Below are positions 12,908-27,500 of a DNA stretch of 64,000 nucleotides, piece after piece. Each line of letters opens with the position of its first letter. Position 1 is the stretch's first letter. Below the pieces are notes generated by a model, which worked only from the letters and a program-made list of their open reading frames with translations, was not told the origin of the DNA and searched no databases. The stretch spans positions 80,834,806 through 80,898,805 of the forward strand of contig OY282608.1 in NCBI GenBank assembly GCA_958298945.1, given 5' to 3'. The DNA comes from Atherix ibis (Eukaryota; Arthropoda; Insecta; Diptera; Athericidae). Position numbers and translations under genes: made by a program.

Positions 12908-15900
12908 CTAACAAACAAACGAACCAACAAACCAACAAAACAACAAACCAACAAATAAATTAACCAACAAACCAACAAACCAACAAATCTACAAACCGAC
13001 AAACAAACAAGCCAACAAACTAACAAACCAAAAAACCAACAAGCAAACAAACCAACAAACCAACAAGCCAACAAGCCAACAAACCAACAAGCCAACAAAC
13101 GAACAAAACAAACAAGCCGACAAACCAACAAACCAAAAAACCAACAAACCAACAAACCAAAAAACCAACTAACGAACAAACCAACAAACCAACAAACCAA
13201 AAAACGAACAAACGAACAAACCAAAAAAGCAACAAACGAACAAACCAACAAACCGATAAACCAACAAGCCAACAAACCAAAAAACCAACAAACCAAGAAA
13301 CCAACAAAACAACAAACCAACAAACCAACAAACCAACAAGCCAACAAATCAACAAACCAACAAACCAACAAAACAACAAGCCAACAAACCAACAAACCAA
13401 CAAGCCAACAAGCGAACAAAAAAACAAACGAACAAACCAACAAACCAACAAGCCAACAAACCAACAAACCAACAAACCAACAAGCCAAAAAGCAAACAAG
13501 CCAACAAGCCAACAAGCCAACAAACGAACAAACCAACAAACAAACAAACCAACAAACCAACAAACCAACAAACCAACAAACCAACAAACCAACAAACCAA
13601 CAAACAAACGAACCAACAAACTAACAAAACAAAAAACCAACAAACAAATTAACCAACAAACCAACAAACCAACAAACCAATAAACCAACAAACGAACAAG
13701 CAAACAAATTAACAAACCAAAAAACCATCAAGCAAACAAACCAACAAACCAACAAGCCAACAATCCAACAAACCAACAATCCAACAAACCAACAAATCAA
13801 CAAGCCAACAAGCCAACAAACCAAAAAACCAACAAACGAACAAACCAACAAACCATCAAACCAACAAACCAACAAACTAACAAACCAACGAGCCAACAAG
13901 CCAACAAACCAATAATCCAACAAACGAACAAACCAACAAACAAACAAACCAACAAACCAAAAAACCAACAAACTAACAAACCAACAAACCAACAAACCAA
14001 CAAACCAACAAGCCAACAAACCAACAAACGAACAAACCAACAAACCAACAAACTAACAAACCTACAAACCAACAAACCAACAAACCAACATACTAACAAA
14101 CCAACAAACCAACAAACCAACAAACCAACAAACCAAAAAAACAATAAACCAACAAACCAACCAGCCAACAAACCAACAAACCAACAAGCCAACAAACGAA
14201 CAAACCAACAAACCAACAAACAAACAAACCAACAGACGAACAAACCAACAAACCAACAAACCAACAAACCAACAAACCGCAAACCAACAATCCGACAAAC
14301 CAACAAACCAACAAACCAACAAACCAACAACCCAAAAAAACCAATAAGCCAACACGCCAACAAAACAAATAAACCAAAAAACCAATAAACCAACAAACCA
14401 ACAAACCAACAAACCAACAAACCAACAAGCCAACAAACCAACAAACCAACAAACGAACAAACCAACAAACCAACAAACTAACAAACCAACAAGCCAACAA
14501 ATCAACAAACCAACAAACCAACAAGCCAACAAGCCAACAAACCAAAAAACCAACAAACGAACAAACCAACAAACAAACAAACCAACAAACCAACATACCA
14601 ACAAACCATCAAACGAACAAGCCAACAAACTAACAAACCAACAAGCCAACAAACCAACAAACCAACAAACCAACAAGCCAACAAGCCATCAAACCAACAA
14701 ACCAACAAACCAACAAACCAACAACCCAACAAGCCAACAAGCCAACAAACCAACAAACCAATAATCCAACAAACGAACAAACCAACAAACAAACAATTCA
14801 ACAAACCAACAAACCAACAAACCAATAAGCCAACAAACCAAAAAACCAACAAACCAACAAACCAACAAACAAACTAACCAACAAACCAACAAACCAACAA
14901 ACCAACAAACCAACAAACTAACAAACAAACGAACCAACAAACCAACAAAACAACAAACCAACAAATAAATTAACCAACAAACCAACAAACCAACAAACCA
15001 ACAAACCGACAAACGAACAAGCCAACAAACTAACAAACCAAAAAACCAACAAGCAAAACAACCAACAAACCAACAAGCCAACAAGCCAACAAACCAACAA
15101 GCCAACAAACGAACAAAACAAACAAGCCGACAAACCAACAAACCAAAAAACCAACAAACCAACAAACCAAAAAACCAACTAACGAACAAACCAACAAACC
15201 AACAAACCAACAAACGAACAAACGAACAAACCAAAAAAGCAACAAACGAACAAACCAACAAACCGATAAACCAACAAGCCAACAAACCAAAAAACCAACA
15301 AACCAAGAAACCAACAAAACAACAAACCAACAAACCAACAAACCAACAAGCCAACAAACCAACAAACCAACAAACCAACAAAACAACAAGCCAACAAACC
15401 AACAAACCAACAAGCCAACAAGCGAACAAACCAACAAACGAACAAACCAACAAACCAACAAGCCAACAAACCAACAAACCAACAAACCAACAAGCGAAAA
15501 AGCCAAAAAGCCAACAAGCCAACAAGCCAACAAGCCAACAAACGAACAAACCAACAAACAAACGAACCAACAAACTAACAAAACAAAAAACCAACAAACA
15601 TATTAACCAACAAACCAACGAACCAACAAACCAATAAACCAACAAACAAACAAGCAAACAAACTAACAAACCAAAAAACCATCAAGCAAACAAACCAACA
15701 AACCAACAAGCCAACAATCCAACAAACCAACAATCCAACAAACCAACAAATTAACAAGCCAACAAGCCAACAAACCAAAAATACAACAAACAAACAAACC
15801 AACAAACCATCAAACCAACAAACCAACAAACTAACAAACCAACGAGCCAACAAGCCAACAAACCAATAATCCAACAAACGAACAAACCAACAAACAAACA

Positions 15901-16540
15901 AACCAACAAACCAAAAAACCAACAAACTAACAAACCAACAAACCAACAAACCAACAAACCAACAAGCCAACAAACCAACAAACGAACAAACCAACAAACC
16001 AACAAACTAACAAACCAACAAACCAACAAACCAACAAACCAACATACCAACAAACCAACAAACCAACAAACCAACAAACCAACAAACCAAAAAAACAATA
16101 AACCAACAAACCAACAAGCCAACAAACCAACAAACCAACAAGCCAACAAACGAACAAACCAACAAACCAACAAACAAACAAACCAACAGACGAACAAACC
16201 AACAAACCAACAAACCAACAAACCGCAAACCAACAATCCGACAAACCAACAAACCAACAAACCAACAAACCAACAAACCAACAAACCAACAACCCAAAAA
16301 AACCAACAAGCCAACAAACCAACAAACAAATAAACCAAAAAACCAACAAACCAACAAACCAACAAACCAACAAACCAACAAACCAACAAGCCAACAAACC
16401 AACAAACCAACAAACGAACAAACCAACAAACCAACAAACTAACAAACCAACAAGCCAACAAACCAACAAACCAACAAACCAACAAGCCAACAAGCCAACA
16501 AACCAAAAAACCAACAAAGGAACAAACACCAACAAACAAA
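12908..16540. repeat. Internal 1.95-2.0 kb pair inside 6.4 kb copy 2
   Basis: This is the counterpart of the internal pair of copy 1: CTAACAAACAAACGAA at 12,908 and 14,918 (2,010), CCGATAAA at 13,253 and 15,263 (2,010), CCATCAAG at 13,725 and 15,679 (1,954), CCGCAAA at 14,277 and 16,223 (1,946). Confidence 0.78.
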
Positions 16541-17566
16541 CAAACCAACAAACCAACATACCAACAAACCAACAAACCAACAAACCAACAAACCAACAAA
16601 CCAACAAACCAACAAACCAACAAACCAACAAACCAACAAACCAACAAACCAACAAACCAACAAACAAAAAAACCAACAAAACAACAAACCAATAAACCAA
16701 CAATCCAACAAACGAACAAACCGACAAACCAACATGCCAACAAGCCAACAAACCAACAAGCCAATAAACCAACAAACCAACAAACCACAAACCAACAAGC
16801 CAACAAACCAACAAACCAACAAACCAACAAGCCAACAAGCCAACAAACCAAAAAACCAACAAACGAACAAACCAACAAACGAACAAACCAACAAACAAAC
16901 AAACCAACAAACCAACAAACCAACAAACCAACAAACCAACAGACCAACAAACCAACAAACCAACAAACCAACAAACCAACAAACCAACAAACCAACAAAC
17001 AAAAAAACCAACAAACAAAAAAAACCAACAAAACAACAAACCAACAAACCAACAATCCAACAAACGAACAAACCGACAAACCAACATGCCAACAAGCCAA
17101 CAAACCAACAAGCCAAAAACCAACAAACCAACAAACCACAAACCAACAAGCCAACAGACAAACAAACCAACAAGCCAACAAGCCACCAAACCAAAAAACC
17201 AACAAACGAACACACCAACAAACCATCAAACCAACAAACCAACAAACCAACAACCCAACAAGCCAACAAGCCAACAAACCAACAAACCAATAATCCAACA
17301 AACGAACAAAACAACAAACAAACAATTCAACAAACCAACAAACCAACAAACCAACAAACCAACAAACATACAAACCAACAAACCAACAAAACAACAAACC
17401 AACAAACAAATAAACCAACAAACCAACAAATTAACAAACCAACAAACCAAAAAACCAACAAACCAACAAACCAACAAACCAACAAACCAACAAACCAATA
17501 AGCACACAAACCAACAAGCCAACAAACCAACAAGCCAACAAACCAACAAACGAACAAATCAACAAA

Positions 17567-17694
17567 CCAACAAACCAACAAACCAACAAACCAACAAACC
17601 AACAAACCAACAAACCAACAAACCAACAAACCAACAAACCAACAAACCAACAAACCAACAAACCAACAAACCAACAAACCAACAAACCAACAAA
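17567..17694. repeat. Pure octamer tract, 16 units
   Basis: Homolog of the 11,199 tract, one unit shorter, with the same CGAACAAATCAAC and TCAAAAAACC flanks. Confidence 0.92.
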
Positions 17695-18055
17695 TCAAAA
17701 AACCAACAAACCAACAAACAAACAAGCCAACAAACCAACAAACCAACAAACCAACAAAACAACAAACCAACAAACCAACAAACCAACAAACCAACAAACC
17801 AACAAACAAAAAAACCAACAAAACAACAAACCAACAAACCAGCAATCCATCAAACCAACAAACCAATAAACCAACATGCCAACAAGCCAACAAACGAACA
17901 AGCCAACAAACCAACAAACCAACAAACCACATACCAACAAACCAACAAACCAACAAACCAACAAACCGACAAGCCAACAAGCCAACAAACCAAAAAACCA
18001 ACAAACGAACAAACCAACAAACTAACAAACAAACAAACCACAAACCAAAAAACCA

Positions 18056-19740
18056 ACAAACCAACAAACAAACAAACCAACAAACCAAAAAAACAACAAA
18101 CAAATAAACCAACAAACCAACAAACCAACAAACCAACAAACCAACAAACTAACAAACCAACAAACCAACAAACAAAAAACCAACAAGCAAACAAACCAAC
18201 AAACCAACAAGCCAACAAGCCAACAAACCAATAAGCCAACAAACCAAAAAACCAACAAACCAACAAACCTACAAACCAACAAACCAACAAACCAACAAGC
18301 CAACAAACAAACAAACAAAAAAACCAACAAACCAACAAACCGACAAACCAACAAGCCAACAAACCAACAAACGAACAAATAAACAAACCAACAAACCAAC
18401 AAAACAACAAACCAACAAGCCAACAAACCAAAAAACTAACAAACCAATAAACCAACAAACCAATAAACCAACAAACCAACAAACAAACAAACCAACAAAC
18501 CAACAAACCAAAAAACCAACAAACCAACAAACAAATAAATCAACAAACCAACAAACCAACAAACCAGCAAACCAACAAACCAACAAACCAACAAACCAAC
18601 AAACCAACAAACCAACAAGCCAACAAACCAACAAACGAACAAACCAACAAACCAACAAACCAACAAGCCAACAAACCAACAAACCAACAAGCAAACAAGC
18701 CAACAAACCAAAAAACCAACAAACGAACAAACCAACAAACAAACAAGCCAACAAACAAATAAATCAACAAACCAACAAACCAACAAACCAGCAAACCAAC
18801 AAACCAACAAACCAACAAACCAACAAACCAACAAGCCAACAAACCAACAAACGAACAAACCAACAAACCAACAAACCAACAAGCCAACAAACCAACAAAC
18901 CAACAAGCAAACAAGCCAACAAACCAAAAAACCAACAAACGAACAAACCAACAAACAAACAAGCCAACAAAACAACAAACCAACAAACAAACTAACAACA
19001 AACCAACAAACCAACAAACCAACAAACCAACAAAATAACAAACTAACAAACAAACGAACCAACAAACCAACAAAACAACAAACCAACAAATAAATTAACC
19101 AACAAACCAACAAACCAACAAACCAACAAACCGACAAACGAACAAGCCAACAAACAAACAAACCAAAAAACCAACAAGCAAACAAACCAACAGACCAACA
19201 AGCCAACAAGCCAACAAACCAACAAGCCAACAAACGAACAAAACAAACAAGCCGACAAACCAACAAACCAAAAAACCAACAAACCAACAAACCAAAAAAC
19301 CAACTAACGAACAAACCAACAAACAAACAAACCAACAAACGAACAAACCAACAAACCAAAAAAGCAACAAACGAACAAACCAACAAACCGATAAACCAAC
19401 AAGCCAACAAACCAAAAAACCAACAAGCTAACAAACCAACAAACCAACAAACCAACAAAACAACAAGCCAACAAACCAACAAACCAACAAGCCAACAAGC
19501 GAACAAACCAACAAACGAACAAACCAACAAACCAACAAACCAACAAACCAACAAACCAACAAGCCAAAAAGCCAACAAGCCAACAAGCCAACAAGCCAAC
19601 AAGCCAATAAACGAACAAACCGACAAACAAACAAACCAACAAGCCAACAAACCAACAAACCAACAAACCAATACACCAACAAACCAACAAACAAACGAAC
19701 CAACAAACTAACAAAACAAAAAACCAACAAACAAATTACC
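18056..19740. repeat. Block related to the left end of the window
   Basis: It follows the 6.4 kb pair and repeats the landmark order of the first kilobases: the 7-base CCACAAA unit at 18,038 next to CCAAAAAACC, AAATAAATC at 18,533, CTAACAAACAAACGAA at 19,043, AATAAATTAACC at 19,089 and CCGATAAA at 19,388. The 0-2 kb and 3-4.4 kb blocks are its closest relatives by eye. Confidence 0.6.
18533..18980. repeat. 224-bp local tandem duplication
   Basis: AAATAAATCAAC occurs at 18,533 and 18,757, and the variant series that follows (CCAGCAAA, a run of canonical units, CGAACAAA, AAGCAAACAAGCC, CCAAAAAA) is repeated in the same order. The unit is 28 octamers, the same length as the independent duplication at 4.4 kb. 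Confidence 0.78.
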
Positions 19741-22700
19741 CAACAAACCAACAAACCAATAAACCAACAAACGAACAAGCAAACTAACTAACAAACCAAA
19801 AAACCATCAAGCAAACAAACCAACAAACCAACAAGCCAACAATCCAACAAACCAACAATGCAACAAACCAACAAATCAACAAGCCAACAAGCCAACAAAC
19901 CAAAAAACTAACAAACGAACAAACCAACAAACCATCAAACCAACAAACCAACAAACCAACAAACCAACGAGCCAACAAACCAAAAATCCAACAAACGAAC
20001 AAACCAACAAACAAACAAACCAACAAACCAAAAAACCAACAAACTAACAAATCAACAAACCAACAAACCAAAAAAACAATAAACCAACAAACCAACAAGC
20101 CAACAAACCAACAAACCAACAAGCCAACAAACGAACAAACCAACAAACCAACAAACAAACAAACCAACAGATGAACAAACCAACAAACCAACAAACCAAC
20201 AAACCAACAAACCGACAAACCAACAAACCGACAAACCAACAAACCAACAAACCAACAACCCAAAAAAACCAACAAGCCAACAAACCAACAAACAAATAAA
20301 CCAAAAAACCAACAAACCAATAAACCAACAAACCAACAAACCAACAAACCAACAAGCCAACAAACCAACAAACCAACAAACGAACAAACCAACAAACCAA
20401 CAAACTAACAAACCAACAAGTTAACTAACCAACAAAAAAACAAACCAACAAGCCACCAAGCCAACAAACCAAAAAACCAACAAACGAAGAAACCAACAAA
20501 CAAACAAACCAACAAACCAACACACCAACAAACCAACAAACCAACAAACCAACAAACCAACAAACCAACAAACCAACAAACCAACAAACCAACAAACCAC
20601 AAACCTACAAGCCAACAAGCCAACAAACGAACAAAACAAACAAGCCGACAAACCAACAAACCAAAAAACCAACAAACCAACAAACCAAAAAACCAACTAA
20701 CGAACAAACCAACAAACAAACAAACCAACAAACGAACAAACCAACAAACCAAAAAAGCAACAAACGAACAAACCAACAAACCGATAAACCAACAAGCCAA
20801 CAAACCAAAAAACCAACAAACCAAGAAACCAACAAACCAACAAACCAACAAACCAACAAACCAACAAGCCAACAAACCAACAAACCAACAAAACAACAAG
20901 CCAACAAACCAACAAACCAACAAGCCAACAAGCGAACAAACCAACAAACGAACAAACCAACAAACCAACAAACCAACAAACCAACAAACCAACAAGCCAA
21001 AAAGCCAACAAGCCAACAAGCCAACAAGCCAACAAGCCAATAAACGAACAAACCAACAAACAAACAAACCAACAAACCAACAAACCAACAAACCAATAAA
21101 CCAACAAACCAACAAACAAACGAACCAACAAACTAACAAAACAAAAAACCAACAAACAAATTACCCAACAAACCAACAAACCAATAAACCAACAAACGAA
21201 CAAGCAAACTAACTAACAAACCAAAAAACCATCAAGCAAACAAACCAACAAACCAACAAGCCAACAATCCAACAAACCAACAATGCAACAAACCAACAAA
21301 TCAACAAGCCAACAAGCCAACAAACCAAAAAACCAACAAACGAACAAACCAACAAACCATCAAACCAACAAACCAACAAACCAACAAACCAACGAGCCAA
21401 CAAACCAATAATCTAACAAACGAACAAACCAACAAACAAACAAACCAACAAACCAAAAAACCAACAAACTAACAAATCAACAAACCAACAAACCAAAAAA
21501 ACAATAAACCAACAAACCAACAAGCCAACAAACCAACAAACCAACAAGCCAACAAACGAACAAACCAACAAACCAACAAACAAACAAACCAACAGATGAA
21601 CAAACCAACAAACCAACAAACCAACAAACCAACAAACCGACAAACCAACAAACCGACAAACCAACAAACCAACAAACCAACAACCCAAAAAAACCAACAA
21701 GCCAACAAACCAACAAACAAATAAACCAACAAACCAACAAACCAACAAACCAACAAACCAACAAACCAAAAAACCAACTAACGAACAAACCAACAAACAA
21801 ACAAACCAACAAACGAACAAACCAACAAACCAAAAAAGCAACAAACGAACAAACCAACAAACCGATAAACCAACAAGCCAACAAACCAAAAAACCAACAA
21901 ACCAAGAAACCAACAAACCAACAAACCAACAAACCAACAAACCAACAAGCCAACAAACCAACAAACCAACAAACCAACAAAACAACAAGCCAACAAACCA
22001 ACAAACCAACAAGCCAACAAGCGAACAAACCAACAAACGAACAAACCAACAAACCAACAAACCAACAAACCAACAAACCAACAAGCCAAAAAGCCAACAA
22101 GCCAACAAGCCAACAAGCCAACAAGCCAATAAACGAACAAACCAACAAACAAACAAACCAACAAACCAACAAACCAACAAACCAATAAACCAACAAACCA
22201 ACAAACAAACGAACCAACAAACTAACAAAACAAAAAACCAACAAACAAATTACCCAACAAACCAACAAACCAATAAACCAACAAACGAACAAGCAAACTA
22301 ACTAACAAACCAAAAAACCATCAAGCAAACAAACCAACAAACCAACAAGCCAACAATCCAACAAACCAACAATGCAACAAACCAACAAATCAACAAGCCA
22401 ACAAGCCAACAAACCAAAAAACCAACAAACGAACAAACCAACAAACCATCAAACCAACAAACCAACAAACCAACAAACCAACGAGCCAACAAACCAATAA
22501 TCCAACAAACGAACAAACCAACAAACAAACAAACCAACAAACCAAAAAACCAACAAACTAACAAATCAACAAACCAACAAACCAAAAAAACAATAAACCA
22601 ACAAACCAACAAGCCAACAAACCAACAAACCAACAAGCCAACAAACGAACAAACCAACAAACCAACAAACAAACAAACCAACAGATGAACAAACCAACAA

Positions 22701-24520
22701 ACCAACAAACCAACAAACCAACAAACCGACAAACCAACAAACCGACAAACCAACAAACCAACAAACCAACAAACCAACAACCCAAAAAAACCAACAAGCC
22801 AACAAACCAACAAACAAATAAACCAAAAAACCAACAAACCAACAAACCAACAAACCAACAAACCAACAAACCAACAAGCCAACAAACCAACAAACCAACA
22901 AACGAACAAACTAACAAACCACCAAACTAACAAACCAACAAGTTAACAAACCAACAAACAAACAAACCAACAAGCCAACAAGCCAACAAACCAAAAAACC
23001 AACAAACGAACAAACCAACAAACAAACAAACCAACAAACCAACACACCAACAAACCAACAAACCAACAAACCAACAAACCAACAAACCAACAAACCAACA
23101 AACCAACAAACCAAGAAACCAACAAACCAACAAACCAACAAAACAACAACCCAAAAAAACCAACAAGCCAACAAACCAACAAACAAATAAACCAAAAAAC
23201 CAACAAACCAACAAACCAACAAACCAACAAGCCAACAAACCAACAAACCAACAAACCACAAACCAACAAGCCAACAAGCCAACAAACGAACAAAACAAAC
23301 AAGCCGACAAACCAACAAACCAAAAAACCAACAAACCAAAAAACCAACTAACGAACAAACCAACAAACAAACAAACCAACAAACGAACAAACCAACAAAC
23401 CAAAAAAGCAACAAACGAACAAACCAACAAACCGATAAACCAACAAGCCAACAAACCAAAAAACCAACAAACCAAGAAACCAACAAACCAACAAACCAAC
23501 AAACCAACAAACCAACAAGCCAACAAACCAACAAACCAACAAACCAACAAAACAACAAGCCAACAAACCAACAAACCAACAAGCCAACAAGCGAACAAAC
23601 CAACAAACGAACAAACCAACAAACCAACAAACCAACAAACCAACAAACCAACAAGCCAAAAAGCCAACAAGCCAACAAGCCAACAAGCCAACAAGCCAAT
23701 AAACGAACAAACCAACAAACAAACAAACCAACAAACCAACAAACCAACAAACCAATAAACCAACAAACCAACAAACAAACGAACCAACAAACTAACAAAA
23801 CAAAAAACCAACAAACAAATTACCCAACAAACCAACAAACCAATAAACCAACAAACGAACAAGCAAACTAACTAACAAACCAAAAAACCATCAAGCAAAC
23901 AAACCAACAAACCAACAAGCCAACAATCCAACAAACCAACAATGCAACAAACCAACAAATCAACAAGCCAACAAGCCAACAAACCAAAAAACCAACAAAC
24001 GAACAAACCAACAAACCATCAAGCCAACAAACCAACAAACCAACAAACCAACGAGCCAACAAACCAATAATCCAACAAACGAACAAACCAACAAACAAAC
24101 AAACCAACAAACCAAAAAACCAACAAACTAACAAATCAACAAACCAACAAACCAAAAAAACAATAAACAAACAAACCAACAAGCCAACAAACCAACAAAC
24201 CAACAAGCCAACAAACGAACAAACCAACAAACCAACAAACAAACAAACCAACAGATGAACAAACCAACAAACCAACAAACCAACAAACCAACAAACCGAC
24301 AAACCAACAAACCGACAAACCAACAAACCAACAAACCAACAAACCAACAACCCAAAAAAACCAACAAGCCAACAAACCAACAAACAAATAAACCAAAAAA
24401 CCAACAAACCAACAAACCAACAAACCAACAAACCAACAAACCAACAAGCCAACAAACCAACAAACCAACAAACGAACAAACCAACAAACCACCAAACTAA
24501 CAAACCAACAAGTTAACAAA
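19741..24520. repeat. Higher-order family marked by CAGATGAAC, first segment
   Basis: Four copies of variable length are marked by ATG inside CAGATGAAC at 20,171, 21,596, 22,685 and 24,255 (steps 1,425, 1,089, 1,570). CCATCAAG at 19,804, 21,229, 22,318 and 23,888 gives the same three steps. CCGATAAA lies at 20,781, 21,862 and 23,432, and the word AAGTTAAC at 20,418, 22,940 and 24,510. The 1,089-bp copy is a shortened form. The last two copies are nearly identical, including CACCAAACTAAC followed by AAGTTAAC. Confidence 0.8.
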
Positions 24521-27500
24521 CTAACAAACAAACAAACCAACAAGCCAACAAGCCAACAAACCAAAAAACCAACAAACGAACAAACCAACAAACAAACAAA
24601 CCAACAAACCAATACACCAACAAACCAACAAACCAACAAACCAACAAACCAACAAACCAACAAACCAAGAAACCAACAAACCAACAAACCAACAAACCAA
24701 CAAACCAACAAACAAAAAAACCAACAAACAAGAAAACCAACAAAACAACAACCCAACAAGCCAACAAGCAAACAAACCAACAAACCAATAATCCAACAAA
24801 CGAACAAACCAACAAACAAACAAACCAACAAACCAACAAACCAACAAACAAACAAACAAACAAACCAACAAACCAACAAAACAAACCAACAAACAAATAA
24901 ACCAACAACCCAACAAACCAACAAACCAACAAACCAACAAACCAAAAAACCAACAAACCAACAAACCAACAAACCTACAAACCAACAAACCAACAAGCCA
25001 ACAAACCAACAAGCCAACAAACCAACAAACGAACAAATTAACAAACCAACAAACCAAGAAACCAACAAACCAACAAACCAACAAACCAACAAACCAACAA
25101 ACCAACAAACCAACAAACCAACAAACCAACAAACGAACAAACCAACAAACAAGCAAACAAACAAACGAACTAACCAACAAACCAACAAACCAACAAACCA
25201 ACAAACCAACAAACCAACAACACAACAAACCAACAAATCAACAAACCCACAAACCAAAAAACCAACAAACCAACAAACCAACAAACCAACAAACCAACAA
25301 ACCAACAAACCAACAAGCCAGCAAGCCAACAAACCAACAAACGAACAAACCAACAAACCAACAAACCAACAAACCAACAAACCAACAAACCAACAAGCCT
25401 ACAAACCAACAAACCAACAAGCCAAGAAGCCAAAAAAACCAAAAAACCAACAAACGAACAAACCAACAAACAAACAAACCAACAAACTAACAAACCAACA
25501 AACCAACAAACCAACAAACCAACAAACCAACAAACCAACAAACCAACAAACAAAAAAACCAACAAAACAACAAACCAACAAACCAGCAATCCATCAAACC
25601 AACAAACCAACAAACCAACATGCCAACAAGCCGACAAACGAACAAGCCAACAAACCAACAAACCAACAAACCACAAACCAAAAAACCAACAAACCAATAA
25701 AACAACAAGCCAACAAGCCAACAAACCAAAAAACCAACAAACGAACAAACCAACAAACCAACAAACAAACAAACCACAAACCAAAAAACCAACAAACCAA
25801 CAAACAAACAAACCAACAAACCAAAAAAACAACAAACAAATAAACCAACAAACCAACAAACCAACAAACCAACAAACCAACAAACCAACAAACTAACAAG
25901 CCAACAAACCAACAAACCAAAAACCAACAAGCAAACAAACCAACAAACCAACAAGCCAACAAGCCAACAAACCAATAAGCCAACAAACCAAAAAACCAAC
26001 AACCCAACAAACCTACAAACCAACAAACCAACAAGCCAACAAACAAACAAACAAACAACCAACAAACCAACAAACCGACAAACCAACAAGCCAACAAACC
26101 AACAAACGAAAAAGAAACAAACCAACAAACCAACAAAACAACAAACCAACAAGCCAACAAACCAAAAAACCAACAAACCAATAAACCAACAAGCCAACAA
26201 ACGAACAAACCAACAAACCAACATACCAACAAGCCAACAAACCAACAAGCCAACAAACCAACAAACCAACGAACCACAAACCAACAAGCCAACAGACAAG
26301 CAAACCAACAAGCCAACAAGCCACCAAACCAAAAAAACCAACAAACGAACAAACAAACAAACCATCAAACCAACAAACCAACAAACCAACAACCCAACAA
26401 GCCAACAAGCAAACAAACCAACAAACCAATAATCCAACAAACGAACAAACCAACAAACAAACAAACCAACAAACCAACAAACCAACAAACAAACAAACAA
26501 ACAAACCAACAAACCAACAAAACAAACCAACAAACAAATAAACCAACAACCCAACAAACCAACAAACCAACAAACCAACAAACCAAAAAACCAACAAACC
26601 AACAAACCAACAAACCTACAAACCAACAAACCAACAAGCCAACAAACCAACAAGCCAACAAACCAACAAACGAACAAATTAACAAACCAACAAACCAAGA
26701 AACCAACAAACCAACAAACCAACAAACCAACAAACCAAAAAACCAACAAACCAACAAACGAACAAACCAACAAACAAGCAAACAAACAAACGAACTAACC
26801 AACAAACCAACAAACCAACAAACCAACAAACCAACAAACCAACAACACAACAAACCAACAAATCAACAAACCCACAAACCAAAAAACCAACAAACCAACA
26901 AACCAACAAACCAACAAACCAACAAACCAACAAACCAACAAGCCAGCAAGCCAACAAACCAACAAACGAACAAACCAACAAGCCAACAAACCAACAAACC
27001 AACAAACCAACAAACCAACAAGCCAACAAACCAACAAACCAACAAGCCAACAAGCCAAAAAAACCAAAAAACCAACAAACGAACAAACCAACAAACAAAC
27101 AAACCAACAAACTAACAAACCAACAAACCAACAAACCAACAAACCAACAAACAAAAAAACCAACAAAACAACAAACCAACAAACCAGCAATCCATCAAAC
27201 CAACAAACCAACAAACCAACATGCCAACAAGCCGACAAACGAACAAGCCAACAAACCAACAAACCAACAAACCACAAACCAAAAAACCAACAAACCAATA
27301 AAACAACAAGCCAACAAGCCAACAAACCAAAAAACCAACAAACGAACAAACCAACAAACCAACAAACAAACAAACCACAAACCAAAAAACCAACAAACCA
27401 ACAAACAAACAAACCAACAAACCAAAAAAACAACAAACAAATAAACCAACAAACCAACAAACCAACAAACCAACAAACCAACAAACCAACAAACTAACAA

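Larger units (their letters stand above)
11691..18055. repeat. 6.4 kb higher-order repeat, copy 2
   Basis: This is the second tandem copy of the 6.4 kb unit, and it keeps rare double variants of copy 1 such as CATGGCAACA (12,529) and GGAACAAACACC (16,519). It ends with the same ACATACC (17,929) and CTAACAAACAAACAAACC context that ends copy 1 at 11,561-11,690. Differences from copy 1 are mostly whole-octamer gains and losses; for example one CGAACAAA unit present near 6,141 is missing near 12,515. The continuation after 18,055 differs from that after 11,690, which fixes the end of the duplication. Confidence 0.88.

Noticed and set aside
24841..24864. Polyadenylation signals or A-tract bending from AAA every 8 bp
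   Set aside because: Exact AATAAA occurs only as the CCAATAAA-type variant scattered across the array with no transcript context. A-tracts spaced at 8 bp are not in phase with the helical turn, so no sustained curvature is expected.
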